Assembly (NCBI GenBank): GCA_021432635.1
Contig: MU270033.1
Coordinates: 1-64,000 of the forward strand
Source of the DNA: Thozetella sp. PMI_491
Lineage: Eukaryota; Ascomycota; Sordariomycetes; Chaetosphaeriales; Chaetosphaeriaceae
Length of the DNA stretch: 64,000 nucleotides
Reading direction: 5' to 3'
Positions within the stretch are counted from its first letter, which is position 1. Each line of letters opens with the position of its first letter. A model generated the notes under the pieces. The model was not told the DNA's origin, did no database searches, and was given only the letters and a program-made list of their open reading frames with translations. The translations under genes and the position numbers were made by a program. Below, piece after piece: positions 1 through 9,811 of this stretch.

Positions 1-1530
1 GTAGCGGCCGCCCTGCGCGTGCACGTCGGCGCCTTGCTCGAGGACCGCCCTAACCAGATTTGGATACCCACGAAGTGATACCATATAAAGGAGTCCCGCA
101 TCTATATTACCTTCCAAGTACGAACGCTCATCATAGCTCCCAGCAGCCTTAACAACCCATTTCCACCATCGAAACCAGCCGTCCTGCTCACCTAGCCACT
201 GGGCAATAGCCTCTCGCATCACGCCTCCCGACAGCGCCTTCTCTGCATGGTCGAATATGTAGCTCGCCGTATATCGTAGAAAGGGATAGTTCTCATTTAA
301 CTCTCTTATATGCTGCTCGCTCGCTGATGTGGTGACTTGTGGCTTGATATATGACCAGCAGCGATCCCACAAGTGACCATGAGTAGCGCTAATGGGTTCT
401 GGCTCAAGCCTCGGGTCTAGCGTCTGTAGCCTCTTGTATCGGAGTAGGAAGTCGTTGACTGTGAGGTGGATGAACTGCACCGTCTCGTCTCCTTTCCGCA
501 CCTCGATGAGGCCTTTGCACGAGGCAGTTATGCGTCGTCGGATTCTGTCGTTCGAGGGACGGCCTTTTCCTCCCACCGCGGCGAAGAGCTCTTCAGGCGT
601 TAGCGGCCGTTGGCAGAGCAGCACCCATTGGAGCGTGAGGATTGTCTCGGCCTTGTCCCGACTGCCTTTGCTCAAAAGGGTATTGAACACTTCCTCGAGA
701 TTGGCCGGCAGCCCTTCCAATATCTTTCGCATGTCTTCAGCTTCCTCATGGCCCACATCGTAGGCTTCGTTCAGCAGGGACACAACAATAACAACCCACA
801 TGAAAATACCGTCTGCCTTCTTCCGGATCTCAGCCCTGATCTCCTCGTCTTGTATCCTCAACTTTGCTCTGACGTATGTGGCAATATCTCCTTGATGTTG
901 TTCGCTCCTCTCCACCACCAACCCCAGGGACTTCTCTATACCGACTTCGGGATAATGGCGGCTGGAGAGGCAGATTCGCAGCGTGACGCTCGCTTGAACA
1001 GCATGCATACTTAAGGATGCAAGAAAGTCGACAACATCTCTGACGTCTCGGTCGTCACACTCGTCCAGCGCATCGACCAGGACGAGGAGAGGCTTCGATC
1101 GGGACTGCTTGACTGCCGAAAACACAAACTCCTTCAGTTCCGGCACTTGCCACCCCCAATGCCCTTCCTGATACATCCTCTGCTTGTCGCGAAAAGTGAG
1201 GATGAATTTTTCGCGTAGTACATCGTTTTCCTTGACGAGCTGGTATATGATCCATCGCAGCATGCCGAGCAGCGTCATCTCGAGCGTCTCATCGCGAGCG
1301 TTGAAGAAGTGCGTTATGATCAAATGGTCGCCGAAGATTGCTTTGCAGTGGCCCAACGTATGCTTTATCAGCGTCGACTTGCCCGCACCCGGCTTGCCCT
1401 TGATCCAGAGGACCCCGTTGTGGGTCCCCAGGTCCGTACGGTCACACCATTTTCGGAACTCGGGAGTCTCGAACAGCCAGCCGCATGTGCCAGGAAGAGC
1501 ATGGTCTATAGCTGCCTGTCGAGCGCCCAT
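1..1530 (-). CDS. NACHT-ankyrin STAND NTPase (NLR-like), cut by window edge
   Basis: The minus-strand frame is open from an ATG at 1530 to position 1, about 510 residues, and continues beyond the window. It begins with the linker typical of fungal NLR-like proteins (GMGARQAAIDHALPGTCGWL), followed by a Walker A motif GKPGAGKST near 1380-1400 and a Walker B motif LLVLVDALDECDD near 1060-1090. A helical region follows that contains VQFIHLTVNDFLLRY. The last visible residues are the start of an ankyrin repeat (LVRAVLEQGADVHAQGG). Such proteins are ATP-driven oligomerisation switches used in fungal non-self recognition and programmed cell death. The start is uncertain. An in-frame stop lies just upstream, and a GTAGGT donor near 1670 with a CTACAG acceptor near 1570 could join a distant exon carrying an effector domain. 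No HET, patatin or HeLo domain is visible here. The family call is firm; the N-terminus is not. Confidence 0.9.
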   Translation of the reverse strand, partial: MGARQAAIDHALPGTCGWLFETPEFRKWCDRTDLGTHNGVLWIKGKPGAGKSTLIKHTLGHCKAIFGDHLIITHFFNARDETLEMTLLGMLRWIIYQLVKENDVLREKFILTFRDKQRMYQEGHWGWQVPELKEFVFSAVKQSRSKPLLVLVDALDECDDRDVRDVVDFLASLSMHAVQASVTLRICLSSRHYPEVGIEKSLGLVVERSEQHQGDIATYVRAKLRIQDEEIRAEIRKKADGIFMWVVIVVSLLNEAYDVGHEEAEDMRKILEGLPANLEEVFNTLLSKGSRDKAETILTLQWVLLCQRPLTPEELFAAVGGKGRPSNDRIRRRITASCKGLIEVRKGDETVQFIHLTVNDFLLRYKRLQTLDPRLEPEPISATHGHLWDRCWSYIKPQVTTSASEQHIRELNENYPFLRYTASYIFDHAEKALSGGVMREAIAQWLGEQDGWFRWWKWVVKAAGSYDERSYLEGNIDAGLLYMVSLRGYPNLVRAVLEQGADVHAQGGRY

Positions 1531-1674
1531 GCCGCCGAAGCAGAGAGAGCGGAGAGCGGCTGTAGTTCGATTAGAGATCTACTTTCTCCCAGCTGCACCA
1601 GAGAAGGAGGAATCGGAGTAATGCCGACCTTCTTTTTCGTCGACCTGCTGGCCATCTCGATGACCTACGTGTAA

Positions 1675-2441
1675 AGATTAGATGAGCCGGTTCAATATAA
1701 CGTTAAACGTTGGACAGATACACATGTTACTTTCGGATATGTTAATATTCAATTTGCCGTTGTTTGTAAACAGGCCATTTGTTTGGAAAGCCTTCTGTGC
1801 CTTGTTGCCACAGGCCGTACTGCTTAGCCCCGTTGGTGAGATATCGTGGGTGCCGTTTTCTCCGCGCATCCTAACGCCAGTTGGATCTCATGCGGAATTG
1901 CGATGGACGACTTTGATCCTGGCGGGAAGGTTATAAGTTCGTGTGAAGCGGGCAGATGTGCGAGCGCATGCTTTGGGAGTCGGAGCGAAACCTTGCCAGC
2001 TGCAAAATTGGATTGCGTTCTGGTAGACTACCGAATTGATGGCGCAGCTGGTGCGTGGTTAGTATTCTCATTGGCTGAGCGCGCTGCTTCCTGTGCATGA
2101 GACTAGTGACGGTAAATGATGGTGTGGAAGCTTCCGAGCTGGACGACTCGTCGGAAGCAGACCAGCCTACATACGAGGAGGCAGTTGCAACGAATTGGCG
2201 GGGGGCAAAGTCTAGGGATGGTCCCAGGGTCTGCACGAGCTGATCTTTGTCGCGTTGATCAAGCCAACCATACCACAAGGCTTAGCAATTACCCCCCCAT
2301 GAGCGATTTACTTTGTCAATTAATGCTATTTTAGGCTGGATTCCAGGTGGGGAATGGAAGGAGGCACTAGAGGCACATAGACCCAGACCAGATCACTGTT
2401 TTACGTGTCTCACCCCACTTCTACAGTCGCGGGCACGCGCT
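1675..2441. other. Gap without a supported gene
   Basis: The part at 1680-1790 is AT-rich. A 115-codon minus-strand frame at 1931-2278 has a Ser-rich stretch but no recognisable domain. It could be a first exon of the NACHT gene, but no splice path was convincing. Confidence 0.4.
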
Positions 2442-3400
2442 CTAGCTTGGGGGCATACCTGCCGCCCTTGCGGCCAATAGCTCCTTGAAAACATCTATCG
2501 TGATAGGATAGTTGGTCTGAATGGCGGTGCCAGCTGCCGCATTCCCCTCAATCTTGACAAAGGCCATATCCTTCCACATATCGACACCGACAGGCCCATT
2601 GATCTGAAGGGCTTGATCTCTCGTCAGGTTTTGGACGATGATCCTCTTCCCTCCCGCGTCGAGGGTAGCGTCAGCTAACTCTGGGTAGACAGCGTGGAGT
2701 TCCTCCCTCTGCAGCTCCTCGCACTCGGTGTCTGAGAGTGGAAGCGGTCTGTCGGCTGCGCTTGGTTAGCCACGTTCTCTCTGGAAGAGGGGTCTGTGAA
2801 TTACCCTCCAAGGCATTGCCCTTTGCCCTAAGGAAATCGGCAATCTTCAGTCCCTTCCCCTCGCCAAGCAAGTCTTGAAGGAGCACATGGATTTTGTTCA
2901 CCATGGCCATCTCGACGACGATAGCGTTGTTGACGGTCTTGGTGAGCCCAACGTTTGCGACTTGGACGTGCAGGATCAGATCCTGCTTCGCCCTTCCCAG
3001 CCTTACCATGATGGATGCGAGCTGCTCTTCGTCGTCCGAACCGCTCTTGATCTGATGGACGAATTGTCGAGGCCCGCTTCTCGGTGCTCCCATGGAAACC
3101 AGATGCCCTTTCAGCTCCTGGCTAAGCGCCTCAACATGTCGGATCGCGGCAATGGCGCCCGACGTGTGCAGAGCATCCTCGTCTCGGACAAGGTCGATAA
3201 TGGTTTTTGTTTCGCCGACCTCCGCGCCATATATCTCGAGCTTCGATGCCAGTTCGGCCCGTCGCTTGGCTGCTCGTTGAAGGAGCTGAATCGCCGTGAG
3301 AAGAATAGAAGACGCCTCGGCTGCAACTGCAAAGATATCCTGGTCGATGGTTTAGTTGCGCACCGCACGTCTGGATATTAGTTCCGTCGTTGCTCACCAT
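2442..3400 (-). CDS. Small helical protein resembling the fungal STAND N-terminal domain (copy A)
   Basis: Three exons are read: 3400-3398, 3339-2805 and 2755-2442. The introns are 58 and 49 nt, and the coding length of 852 nt gives 283 residues. The first exon is only the ATG. The protein starts MDIFAVAAEASSILLTAIQ and continues as long amphipathic helices, as in the N-terminal domain found ahead of fungal NACHT or ankyrin modules. No NTPase or repeat follows; it ends after an NLTRDQALQINGPVG stretch and a short tail (AARAAGMPPS). The exact length and the clean splice signals support a real gene. Its position between a NACHT gene and a similar second protein suggests a free-standing recognition or signalling component, but that role is inference. 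I recognise the architecture, not a characterised gene. Confidence 0.75.
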
Positions 3401-4510
3401 GTTAGAGTGTCGGAGGGTGCAGCGGACGCTAAGACTCCAGCTCCTTATAGGCGCGAGGCAGAGTTGCCGAAGAGAAGAGCGGCAGTTTGCCGTCCTGGTG
3501 GTCGGCAGCAAAAGAAGGAGGACGCTTATCGCGGAAATGTTGGAGCCGGGGAGGAGGTGGATTTCCGGATTGCCGGCCCTGCTTGGGGGATGAGCGTGCG
3601 AGACAGAAGGCTGAGAAGTAACCTGTGCTGCAGAAGACCGTAGCTCTGTACGAGGGCCAGGCGAAAGCGATACGACAGGAGTGAGCAATTCAATTCGGAA
3701 GCAGGCATCACGGACAATGGGAGCCTCGTCTGTACTGCGTGACGGCGACCTTTGCGACAGGTTCAGGCACGGCCGATACAGCTTGCCTTGAACTCGTCCG
3801 CAAGTGGGGCAGTGCAAGTGGGAAAAGCTGGCAGCTCCGGGGCCATGCAAGAAGGCATGCTCATCCTCATGTCGCCATGTCCCGAGCCATTCGCCCCGCC
3901 GTCCTACATAAACTCGCAGCCAGGCCGCAGCAAGTCGGCTGCACTGAGCCTGCAGCGTAGCTTGCCGAAATGGTTTGACTTGGGCATTCACTTATGCACG
4001 TCGTTTTCCCCGCGTCGAGGGCCAACCATTTCTAGCAGCCTTATTAGGCGGCGTCGCCTTGCTGACAGATTGGTTCCGCTTCTTCTTCGTCTCGGGCATT
4101 GTGGCGCGCTGTGGTACATCGCATCTGCGAGCCAGGCCTCGACCTTCACAACCCGGCCTGTCCACTCGGTGCTGCCCGGTAGGGTGGCACAAATCACAAT
4201 GCTGATTTGTCCAAGTGGCCAGCTCAGCTGAACACCCTTCACGAGCCGCCTCTACAAAGCCCTGCGGATTGACGTGGGCTTGCGGGATTGAAAATTAGTG
4301 CCAGCCTGCCTCCAATCGTGGACACCATTATTCCTCTGTCTCTGTACTCTTCTTCGCTCGGATAGAGAGGCTGATCTGCGAACAGAGCCAATAGAGAACT
4401 CAATTGTAGGAAAAAGCCAAAATTACACTGACTAGGTGGGCGAAGGTCCCTGAAAACCACCGTACCATTTTCCTATTCCGTGACTGAGACCCGGCATTGG
4501 GAGCTGAATC
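3401..4510. other. Spacer between the two helical-protein genes
   Basis: A 286-codon minus-strand frame (3131-3991) overlaps exon 2 of copy A in another frame and has no recognisable domain. I take it as a chance frame in GC-rich DNA. Nothing else is supported. Confidence 0.4.
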
Positions 4511-5146
4511 TCAAGAGTGACCCTCTTCTCCAACATGTCGATCATAATCCTTTCCAGCAACGGCTCGGAGGATATCTGTAGGATCTCCATTCCAAGGACC
4601 ATTGATTTGAAATGCGTTGTTCGCATCATTATCGTTCGCGATGCTTGTTATCTTCTGGTCTGGAGACATCTTTCCCACAAAGTTATTGGTCTGGAACCCT
4701 CCATTAGCTTTGTTGCGTAAAGCCTCAAAGTAATTGCCAGGAAGTTGGCTTTGCAGGTTGCGGGTGGCTTTACTAAGTACGCCGATATCTTTGGTAATTT
4801 GACGGAGTGAGGGCGGCTGGCCTTTCCCCAAATCTTCGACCAGCTTGGCTACGACTTCCTTGACTGGAGGAAGCGCAGCAGCGACGACAGGCGTCTGATA
4901 CCGGTCCTCAAAGCTGATCTTGTCGAGAAGCTCCTTCGTGACGTTGAGCTGCTTCTCGTGCTTCTCCAGCTCCTCCAAAGTATCTTTCTGGCCTTTGTGG
5001 CTATCATAAACTATCGAGAGGTAGCCGTCCGCTTCGTCCAGCAAGACTGCTGCCGCTTTAGCCTCCGTAGAAGCTGAAGCTGTAGACTAAACATGCTGTT
5101 AATAAGGGTTTCTCATCCGCGTACCCAGACAAACTTACCATGATGA
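4511..5146 (-). CDS. Small helical protein similar in layout to copy A (copy B), 5' end unresolved
   Basis: The main exon runs from about 5090 to the stop at 4511. It encodes a charged helical protein (LDEADGYLSIVYDSHKGQ, then KHEKQLNVTKELLDKI) ending in NNAFQINGPWNGDP and a short tail. The motif NAFQINGP matches DQALQINGP near the C-terminus of the neighbour at 2442-3400, so the two look like distant members of one family. At about 5146-5139 the sequence reads ATG followed directly by GTAAGT, again suggesting a nearly empty first exon, with acceptors at CTACAG or ACGGAG. With CTACAG the frame matches only if a further upstream exon exists; with ACGGAG it starts MAKAAAVLLDEADG. The start is therefore a guess. 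Function is unknown. Confidence 0.55.
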
Positions 5147-5189
5147 GGATACGATTCAAAAGAGTCCTTAGCAGAGTCCTGAAATTTAA

Positions 5190-6000
5190 AGGTAACATAT
5201 AATTGAAGTTTGAACTAGTGTCTAGGCGATAGAGTTTCCGGCAGGGCTCATCAGCTCTTCGCAACTATATGGGATCCGAGAGGGCGTGCCATGGGGACCC
5301 GATTGGACATTCCTAATGCCGATGCCAGGCCACTTCTGCCTTGTGGTGTAGAGCTCACCTATCGGGGGTGCAGCTGCTTATTGGCTTGCATCGAAGGCCC
5401 GGCGAGAAAAAGCCACCTAGGGTCCATCACGCAGACCGACCCTCGCGCCACCACACTCTCCAGTCCGTCCCAAGATACGACAACAAAACTAGAGGTTAGA
5501 AAGCAGATCAAATACCAATCATAGATCATAGTGCCTTTGTTCTACTAAATATGTCAAGCAAACAGGATAACATGACACAGCCGCCTCCCCGCAAGCAAAG
5601 GCCAACCGGGGCGGAAGCCATAACAGTATTTCCGGTAACCACTCATGGCGGGGTCTAGTTCCCCGCCACTATGTGAACACCGGCGTTCCCGTCCACGACT
5701 TTATTTGCCACGTCAGGCCTGCCACAATTCGCAAGATGACGGAACTTGTCATTCGCACCCAGGCAGACTAGAACTGTACCAATAATAGGAGTGAAACCCC
5801 ATTAGCACTGGCCATGGTCGAAGAGAGGTATATCCTCACGAAACACATACTAGCATTGGAACTGAAATACTACGACCTTGTTGCACTTCTCGCTGCTACC
5901 TGAGCTGGAAAAGCGAACTCAGTCGTCTGGCAGCTCGAGCTTAGGAAATCTGGGGTTTCCCACCACAGATTAACGGGACTTGTCGAAGGACTGGCTTTGG
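5190..6000. other. Gap with a hairpin, no gene seen
   Basis: Nothing coding is supported. A perfect 8-bp inverted repeat lies at 5646-5668 and is listed separately. Confidence 0.4.
5646..5668. repeat. Short perfect inverted repeat (hairpin)
   Basis: TGGCGGGG (5646-5653) and CCCCGCCA (5661-5668) flank a 7-nt loop. It lies outside any gene. It could be a terminator, a remnant of a small inverted-repeat element or chance. Confidence 0.4.
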
Positions 6001-6043
6001 CAGCTGCCGTACGCCTTGGCCGTGAAAAATAACGGATATTCTC

Positions 6044-7144
6044 TTGGCCAGCCAATTTTGCCTTCCTAAAAAATGGACAAGCAGTCGCCGCCGACTCTGG
6101 ACGTTCCTGAAAGGCAGGGTTCAGGGGACCCGAAATGTGGTTTGGATTGAAGTCCAAGCCCCCGAGTTACTCAGCAGAACCGTTCGCGCGGCAACGTATA
6201 ATTGCTCCTTGGTGGGCGTTGCCATTTTAAGCCAACACAAAGACATATTGGTCCGAATCTTAAGAGATGGGTATCAGCCTAACAAAGGCGACCTTGCACT
6301 TGCTGCGATTGAACTTTCCATGGAGGACCTACAGGAGAGACATTTTCTAGAGCAAATAGTTGCTAGAGCATCGCCTGGTATTCTACCAGCCCTCATCCGC
6401 AAAAAGAAGATAAGCTTGGTCAACATTCTGCTCTAGAGAGTGGTATCGATGTTAACACAAATGACGCCGAGTTCGAACGGTCAACCAAACTTCGCTTCAG
6501 GCAGCCGCCAGCATGGGCTATTTGGACTTGGCGAAGAAACTTATAGACCGGGGTGCAGATGTCAACGCACCTGCAAGCATCTATGACGGCGCTACAGCTT
6601 TGCAGTCTGCAGTTTCAAGCGGAAGTATCGGCATCGTGAAGCTTCTTGTCGATGCAGGTGCGAATTGCAACGCTACTGCGACAGAATATGGAAGAACCGC
6701 GCTGGAGGAGGCCGCGGAGCATGGACACAATGATATACTTCAATTCCTTCTTTGTTCGGGGGTTAAAACCAACGGAGAGCATCGCCACCAGTACAACCGT
6801 GCGATCAAGTTGGCGAAGGAAAGTGGTAATCACGCCGCAGCTGACCTCTTGAAGAGCCATCGGCCATGGAACGATCAGGATAAATCTAATTATGCTAGCC
6901 TAGACCCGGAAGAGCATAACTTGTCGGGTTTGTTTGGAGACGAGTTTCATTTTCTTCCGAAGTTGAGGAGGAGAGCCCTGACGAAGGTGGAGATGACATC
7001 ACCCTCGATTTCCTCGCGGCTAGAGGCTCTTTGAGACCCACGGCTCCTCCGTCTCAAGCCGTCAGTTTGGATGGGTACTGGGTTCCTAGTTATGGTGGTG
7101 AGTCTTACAGGGCCAACATCCAGATTCTTGACAACTCTGGATAG
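6044..7144 (+). pseudogene. Decayed ankyrin-repeat gene
   Basis: The N-terminal part (6044-6436) has a repeat-like stretch (LVGVAILSQHKDILVRIL). The central part (6513-6950) holds two clear ankyrin repeats (LAKKLIDRGADVNAP, IVKLLVDAGANCNA) and a third, GRTALEEAAEHGHND. The pieces lie in different frames. The first frame ends at a stop at 6434-6436, while the repeat text continues in another frame (ESGIDVNTNDAE), shifts again near 6470 into TSLQAAASMGYLDL, and once more near 6950 into an acidic tail (EEESPDEGGDD) ending about 7144. No splice signals explain these shifts, so the gene is probably dead. Upstream of 6044 similar text (TGLVEGLALAAAVRLG) suggests the original gene began earlier. It fits the neighbouring NLR-like and HET genes as a relic of a recognition gene. 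Assembly errors cannot be excluded. Confidence 0.7.
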
Positions 7145-7970
7145 TCATTAAAGAGGCATCCAGGCAACAGCAACGCAGAAGATTATTTTAGCATTAGTCA
7201 ATCTCATAGCAGTGTGCAGCAAAGGCCGACGGTTGGCGGGCCGGGCCCTTTTCACGAGGACAACGAGCTCCGCATTAGCAGCATTGAACTCGACACCGTT
7301 TTCAAGGACTGGATAGATTAGGACTGGGTTGAGGAGTAGATAGATTGCCTGGCCAACCAGTTTCTTCTGAGACGGCTGATTTATATCCAACCAAAGTAAT
7401 TTCGTATTAGTACCCCAGAAGAACTGGTCGACCCTCTTACAGGAGCAATAGACGAATTTCATTACTCTCTCTCTCTCTCTCTCTCTCTCTCCTTCTCTTT
7501 CTCTGCCTGTCACTGTCCTAGGTACACTTCAGCCTTCGACCCCTTCAAGCGATGGAATACAGATCAGCACAACCTCGTAAAAGCCCGAGAATTAGTTCTA
7601 TTACAAGACCTGTCTTTTTGACGCCGGGGCTTTGGTGTTTCGGCCTGGTTCCCGCCCTCTGGAGCGTGGAGAAGCCGACATTCTGCGTGGTGACGCTGCA
7701 CTTGCCTTGACCAGAAACATGCACTTTCGACATACCATGCATATATACTTTGGGTATCAATATTTTGAAGAATTTTCTGAACCGTCGGACAGCAACACCG
7801 GAGTATGCGCAAGCACTTCATGTTTGGGCAAAAATCAATTTGCTAGAGCCCTTCTCATTATGAACCTGCATCACCGCTTCTCTCTAGCATGTCTAGTCTT
7901 GTCAGGGTCATTCGACACTTTTGATATTACGCTTCGCTATAAAAACTCGTGATCCTATCTTGCCTGCATC
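7145..7970. other. Gap with a CT microsatellite
   Basis: No gene is supported here. The only feature seen is the CT run near 7465-7491. Confidence 0.4.
7465..7491. repeat. (CT)n microsatellite
   Basis: About 13 CT units in a row, followed by a degenerate pyrimidine-rich stretch to about 7505. It lies in non-coding DNA between two decayed genes. Confidence 0.9.
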
Positions 7971-9007
7971 ATGCCCGACGGCTACCCGCGCCTGGCGTCT
8001 CTGATGCCCTCACATGCCGATGTTGCAATCTTTCGTCGATTTAGTTCCTTCAATGCGCTGAATCTGCTATATATGCAGGCCGAGCTAACCGACTTGGAGA
8101 TTGGCCTACAACGACAAACTAAAATAGACGCCGAGTCGGGTCATTTTGAGAGATTACTGTGCGCACGAGACTGGCAGACACTGAGCGGTTCCGCTTCAGA
8201 AGCGAAAGCCGGACATCCGTTGCAATGGACAACTATAATCAAGATCAAGGAGAAGCTATGTGACTATAGTGAGTCAAATTCTGCAGCTAAGAGACTACTT
8301 GCTGAGGAACTTGAATGACACTTACCTAGACACGGCCTTATGTCTTCAGCGCATAATTACCAACATGGACTCGCCCCAAAAGTCCGCACTCTATTTTTTA
8401 CGATCGTGGATGGAGACACCGTCGATGGGCAACGTCTAGCTTCTGGGTTCAGACAGCGATATTTGGGAGAAATTCAACTCCTCCGAGCTACTGTCTCTGC
8501 GGCAAGGAGCAGCCAGCGATGGGTTTGCTTGTGGTTCCATGTCGAGCCTTATCCAGTGGTACCACTATGTAATGGGATATCTATTCAAGGTACGCACCTG
8601 AATTTGTCCATCCGAGGGCCGATCTCGGCAATTCAAGTACTGGAGTCCAGAAGAGCCCATATTCATCCGACGAACACCGCAATACATTATACAGTCCACT
8701 ACGCAGAGAACACATTCGTGCGCCTAGGCGGAATAGTTGCTACCGTCTTTGCCTCGCTGCTTCCTGTAGTATCGTTATCCTGTATTCGGTAACCGAAATG
8801 AATACACGTCTGGTCACTGTCGGCGTATTTACCGCCATTTTCTCACCTGGGCCTCGGCCTATTTACGAATGCGAGAGCCACCGAGATCTTCTCTGCAACC
8901 TCTACGTATGTTATATGTTCGTATCTGTGACGGTGCATGCTAACAATCATAGATTTGCGGCTGTACAGGTTGTTTTTGTCGGAAGCACAAGCACTACTCC
9001 AGCTTAG
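7971..9007 (+). pseudogene. Decayed DUF6594-family membrane protein gene
   Basis: The start MPDGYPRLASLMPSHADVA and the following FRRFSSFNALNLLYMQAEL are characteristic of DUF6594, a fungal family with an N-terminal helical domain and two or three C-terminal membrane helices. Splice sites remain readable. Intron 8269-8329 joins CDY to NTALCLQRIITNMD, a second donor follows YHYVMGYLFK near 8590, and a third intron near 8907-8951 joins ATST to FAAVQVVFVG. The membrane part (GGIVATVFASLLP, then NTRLVTVGVFTAIF) is visible. The frame is interrupted by a stop after GNV near 8440, a stop near 8723, and frame changes near 8700, 8770 and 8855. Several independent breaks make a pseudogene much more likely than sequencing error. 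Function of the family is not established. Confidence 0.8.
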
Positions 9008-9811
9008 GAAACACAACGCTTAGAGATGGAACTCTCACATGGAGGCGAGGATACCGAGGAAGGCAGCGATTTAAAGCAGGTAACCAATGTGTTAATCCAA
9101 GCTGAATTGAAACTCCACCATACAACTAAAGCAGCGCACGCGAGGTTAGGCGTCCTTGTTGGCAACCCCAGGCTTTATTATAACCAGTCGTCCTGGACAC
9201 TTATCAACTCTGCAAATGCCATCAGCCAGCTTCTACTGCTATTACTTCCCCTGCTGTCTGTGACCAGCCTGGTGCGACTCTCTTCACTCTTGCACTCTAA
9301 CAGGTGTGAAGCATTTAGCAGAGGAGCAAAGTGGCAGTACTTCTGCATATTATGGCACTGATAAACAGATGCCTGAAGACATAAGATTTAAATCGTATTA
9401 TACCTACTAAACAAAAGAGCATTTATGTGACCACACAAATATTAATGGCTAAACTAGCTCTAGAAAAAGTCGAATTAGTCACATAGACAAAGCTGACTTT
9501 AGGGAGTCAAGTTAGCTGGCAGAAGCTAACAGCGGCGAGTGGAAACTCTTGGCACTGCTAAACTAGTCAGGGAAACTGTGTAGTTAGTTATATGAGATTA
9601 CTCTTGCAATCTTGCACAGATTCGAGCAACGACCAGACCCCTTGGTGACTTGGTGGGTCCCCCTGAATCGGATGAGATGTGCGTGACCAACCGCCGTGCT
9701 TACGGGCAGGCCTCGATGCGGCTAGTCTGTGCTCATTACCTGCATCTTAGCCGTGGATGCCTTGTCGCGCTTTTGCACGAGACAAGTTGAGCCACAGCGT
9801 TGAGGGAAGTC
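9008..9811. other. AT-rich gap before the HET gene
   Basis: No gene is supported. The part at 9360-9600 is rich in A, T and TA steps, which would suit old point-mutation decay, but I could not compute an index. Confidence 0.4.

Noticed and set aside
3131-3991. A 286-codon minus-strand frame
   Set aside because: It overlaps exon 2 of a better supported gene in another frame, has low-complexity GC-rich composition and no recognisable domain.
7148-7513. A 121-codon minus-strand frame beginning with an ER-rich run
   Set aside because: The run is the CT microsatellite read on the other strand.
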